Positions 62,712 to 64,000 of a stretch of DNA of 64,000 bases are shown here, in pieces. Source of the stretch: Betaproteobacteria bacterium (lineage in GTDB: Bacteria; Pseudomonadota; Gammaproteobacteria; Burkholderiales; Casimicrobiaceae); assembly GCA_016704895.1 (NCBI GenBank), contig JADIZG010000008.1:6001-70000 (forward strand). The letters run 5' to 3'. The notes under the pieces are model-generated. The model had not been told where the DNA came from. It searched no databases and saw only the letters and a list, made by a program, of their open reading frames with translations. The position numbers and the translations under genes were made by a program. Positions within the stretch are counted from its first letter, which is position 1; each line of letters begins with the position of its first letter.

Positions 62712-64000
62712 TCAGATCTGCCAGTGGAAGAAGCTGCGGCTGACGACGTCCAGCTGCTGTTCGCAGGTGAGGCGGATGAAGTTCACCGCGTACCCCGACA
62801 CCCGGATCGTCAGTTGCGGATACTTGTCCGGGTTCTCCATCGCGTCGAGCAGCGTGTCCCGGTTGAGGACGTTGAAGTTCAGGTGGAAACCGCCCTGCCC
62901 GAAATAGGTGTCCAGCGCGGCAGTGGCCCGCGTGATCGCCGCCGCCTCGCCCTGCCGGTTGTCCGCCGGGACGACCGAAAGCGTGTAGCTGATCCCGTCC
63001 TGCGCCTCGTCGTAGGGGAGGCGCGCGACCGACAGGCACGACGCCAGCCAGCCGTGCGAGTCGCGGCCGTGCATCGGGTTCGCGCCGGGGGCGAAGGGCT
63101 CGCCCTTGCGCCGGCCGTCCGGCGTGTTGCCGGTGCCCTTGCCGTAGACGACGTTCGAGGTGATGGTCAGCACCGACTGCGTGTGGATCGCGTCGCGGTA
63201 GGTCGGGTGCCGCCGCAGGTAATCCATGAAGCGCTTCACGAGATCCACCGCGATGTCGTCCACCCGCGGGTCGTTGTTGCCGAATACCGGGAAGTCGCCC
63301 GTGGTCTGGTAATCGACAACGAGGCCGTTCTCGTCGCGGACCGGCTTCACCTTCGCGTGCTTGATCGCCGACAGGCTGTCGGCGGCGACCGAGAGCCCGG
63401 CGATGCCGAAGGCCATCGTGCGCACGACGTCGCGGTCGTGCAGCGCCATCATCAGGCGCTCGTAGTTGTAGCGGTCGTGCGAGTAGTGGATGCAGTTCAT
63501 CGCGTGGACGTAGGTCCGCGCGAGCCATTGCATCATGTCGTCGAACTTGGCCATCACGTCTTCGTAGTCGAGGACGTCGCCGGTCACCGGGCGGTAGGCC
63601 GGCCCCACCTGGTCGCCGCTCATCTCGTCGCGTCCGCCGTTGATCGCGTAGAGCAGGCACTTGGCGAGGTTGACCCGCGCGCCGAAGTACTGCATCTGCT
63701 TGCCGATGCGCATCGCCGAGACGCAGCATGCGATGCCGTAGTCGTCGCCGAACTTCGGCAGCATCAGGTCGTCGTTCTCGTACTGCAGCGACGAGGTGTC
63801 GCGGCTCACGATGATGCACTGGCGCTTGAAGGCCTCGGGCAGGTTCTTCGACCACAGCACCGTGAGGTTGGGCTCCGGCGCCGGCCCGAGGTTCGTGAGC
63901 GTCTGCAGCATGCGGAACGAGGAGCGCGTGACGAGCGTGCGACCGTCGAGCGCCATGCCGCCGATGCACTCGGTCGCCCAGTAAGGGTCGCCCGAGAAGA
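62712..64000 (-). CDS. pflB: Pyruvate formate-lyase, C-terminal part (5' end outside window)
   Basis: About 430 residues are visible, ending at 62712. The catalytic adjacent cysteines are in GIACCVSAMRIG and the glycyl-radical site is RVSGYAVNFIRL near the C-terminus. Typical blocks are FSGDPYWATECIGGMALDG at the window edge, GKGTGNTPDGRRKGEPFAPGANPMHGRDSHG, and DTYFGQGGFHLNFNVLNRDTLLDAMENPDKYP. The enzyme turns pyruvate and CoA into acetyl-CoA and formate without oxygen. With pflA, pta and ackA in the window it indicates anaerobic acetyl-CoA/acetyl-phosphate metabolism. Confidence 0.96.
   Translation of the reverse strand, partial: FSGDPYWATECIGGMALDGRTLVTRSSFRMLQTLTNLGPAPEPNLTVLWSKNLPEAFKRQCIIVSRDTSSLQYENDDLMLPKFGDDYGIACCVSAMRIGKQMQYFGARVNLAKCLLYAINGGRDEMSGDQVGPAYRPVTGDVLDYEDVMAKFDDMMQWLARTYVHAMNCIHYSHDRYNYERLMMALHDRDVVRTMAFGIAGLSVAADSLSAIKHAKVKPVRDENGLVVDYQTTGDFPVFGNNDPRVDDIAVDLVKRFMDYLRRHPTYRDAIHTQSVLTITSNVVYGKGTGNTPDGRRKGEPFAPGANPMHGRDSHGWLASCLSVARLPYDEAQDGISYTLSVVPADNRQGEAAAITRATAALDTYFGQGGFHLNFNVLNRDTLLDAMENPDKYPQLTIRVSGYAVNFIRLTCEQQLDVVSRSFFHWQI

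Overview
The window is about 70 % G+C chromosomal DNA from a betaproteobacterium, probably a Burkholderiales or Rhodocyclales relative. The support is gene content: a phasin and a PhaC-like DUF3141 protein, a lexA-imuAB cassette, NsrR with DUF2249 proteins, fused-type Mrp antiporter genes, and several envelope families typical of Gram-negative bacteria. Nothing looks phage-like, and I see no CRISPR array or insertion sequence. The most visible mobile or repeated DNA is several families of short palindromic REP-like repeats, concentrated around the SOS cassette and in a few intergenic gaps.

Layout. 1-3330 (minus): a mutagenesis cassette lexA - cdd1-like HhH gene - imuA - imuB (cut by the window edge), with REP pairs inserted between its genes and a 37-bp palindrome ahead of lexA. 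3450-5586 (plus): a VapBC toxin-antitoxin pair, a lytic transglycosylase and an FlK-like thioesterase. 5659-9964: a Gfo/Idh oxidoreductase, an exported metallo-beta-lactamase-fold hydrolase, a zinc alcohol dehydrogenase and a phasin. 10005-13725: a cysteine-protease/alpha-beta-hydrolase fusion, a Cys-rich small protein, and an Rnk-like factor coupled to a stand-alone EF-G C-terminal-like protein. 14103-15503: tRNA-Leu(TAA) and ispG. 15786-18299: a nitric-oxide-type module in which NsrR is divergent from DUF2249 - ferredoxin reductase - ferredoxin - DUF2249, with an NsrR-like palindrome between them. 18370-26110: a complete mrpA(B)CDEFG Na+/H+ antiporter operon and a DASS anion transporter. 26127-29837 (minus): GT39 - GT9 - GtrA glycan genes. 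30116-37902: tautomerase, DadA-like oxidase, then DUF3141 - phosphotransacetylase - acetate kinase - FabI and a small RRM protein. 38009-47270: GNAT, BASS transporter, VIT-like protein, carbonic anhydrase, a BamA-type barrel, PPK2, SulP, a Rieske-like four-Cys protein and an AraC regulator. 47975-54796: DUF3302 - HlyD - NodT tripartite export genes followed by Gly-zipper, DUF3300, DUF2950 and a duplicated-domain periplasmic protein. 55125-58291 (minus): thymidine-phosphorylase-like - PRPP synthetase-like - lipoprotein, all overlapping. 58950-64000 (minus): OprD porin, AspT-type antiporter, PFL activase and pyruvate formate-lyase.

The physiology suggested is a facultative, storage-polymer-forming heterotroph with anaerobic acetyl-CoA/acetyl-phosphate metabolism (PflAB, Pta, AckA), polyphosphate use (PPK2), Na+/pH homeostasis (Mrp), NO defence and inducible mutagenesis.

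A major caveat is that about twenty conserved genes are broken by single-base frame changes, several in G or C runs, and the conserved protein resumes in the next frame each time. This pattern, together with a 23-base G run and a G/C-tract region near 58.4 kb, points to consensus errors more than to mass pseudogenisation. For those genes I give the span of the whole gene and say where the frame changes.
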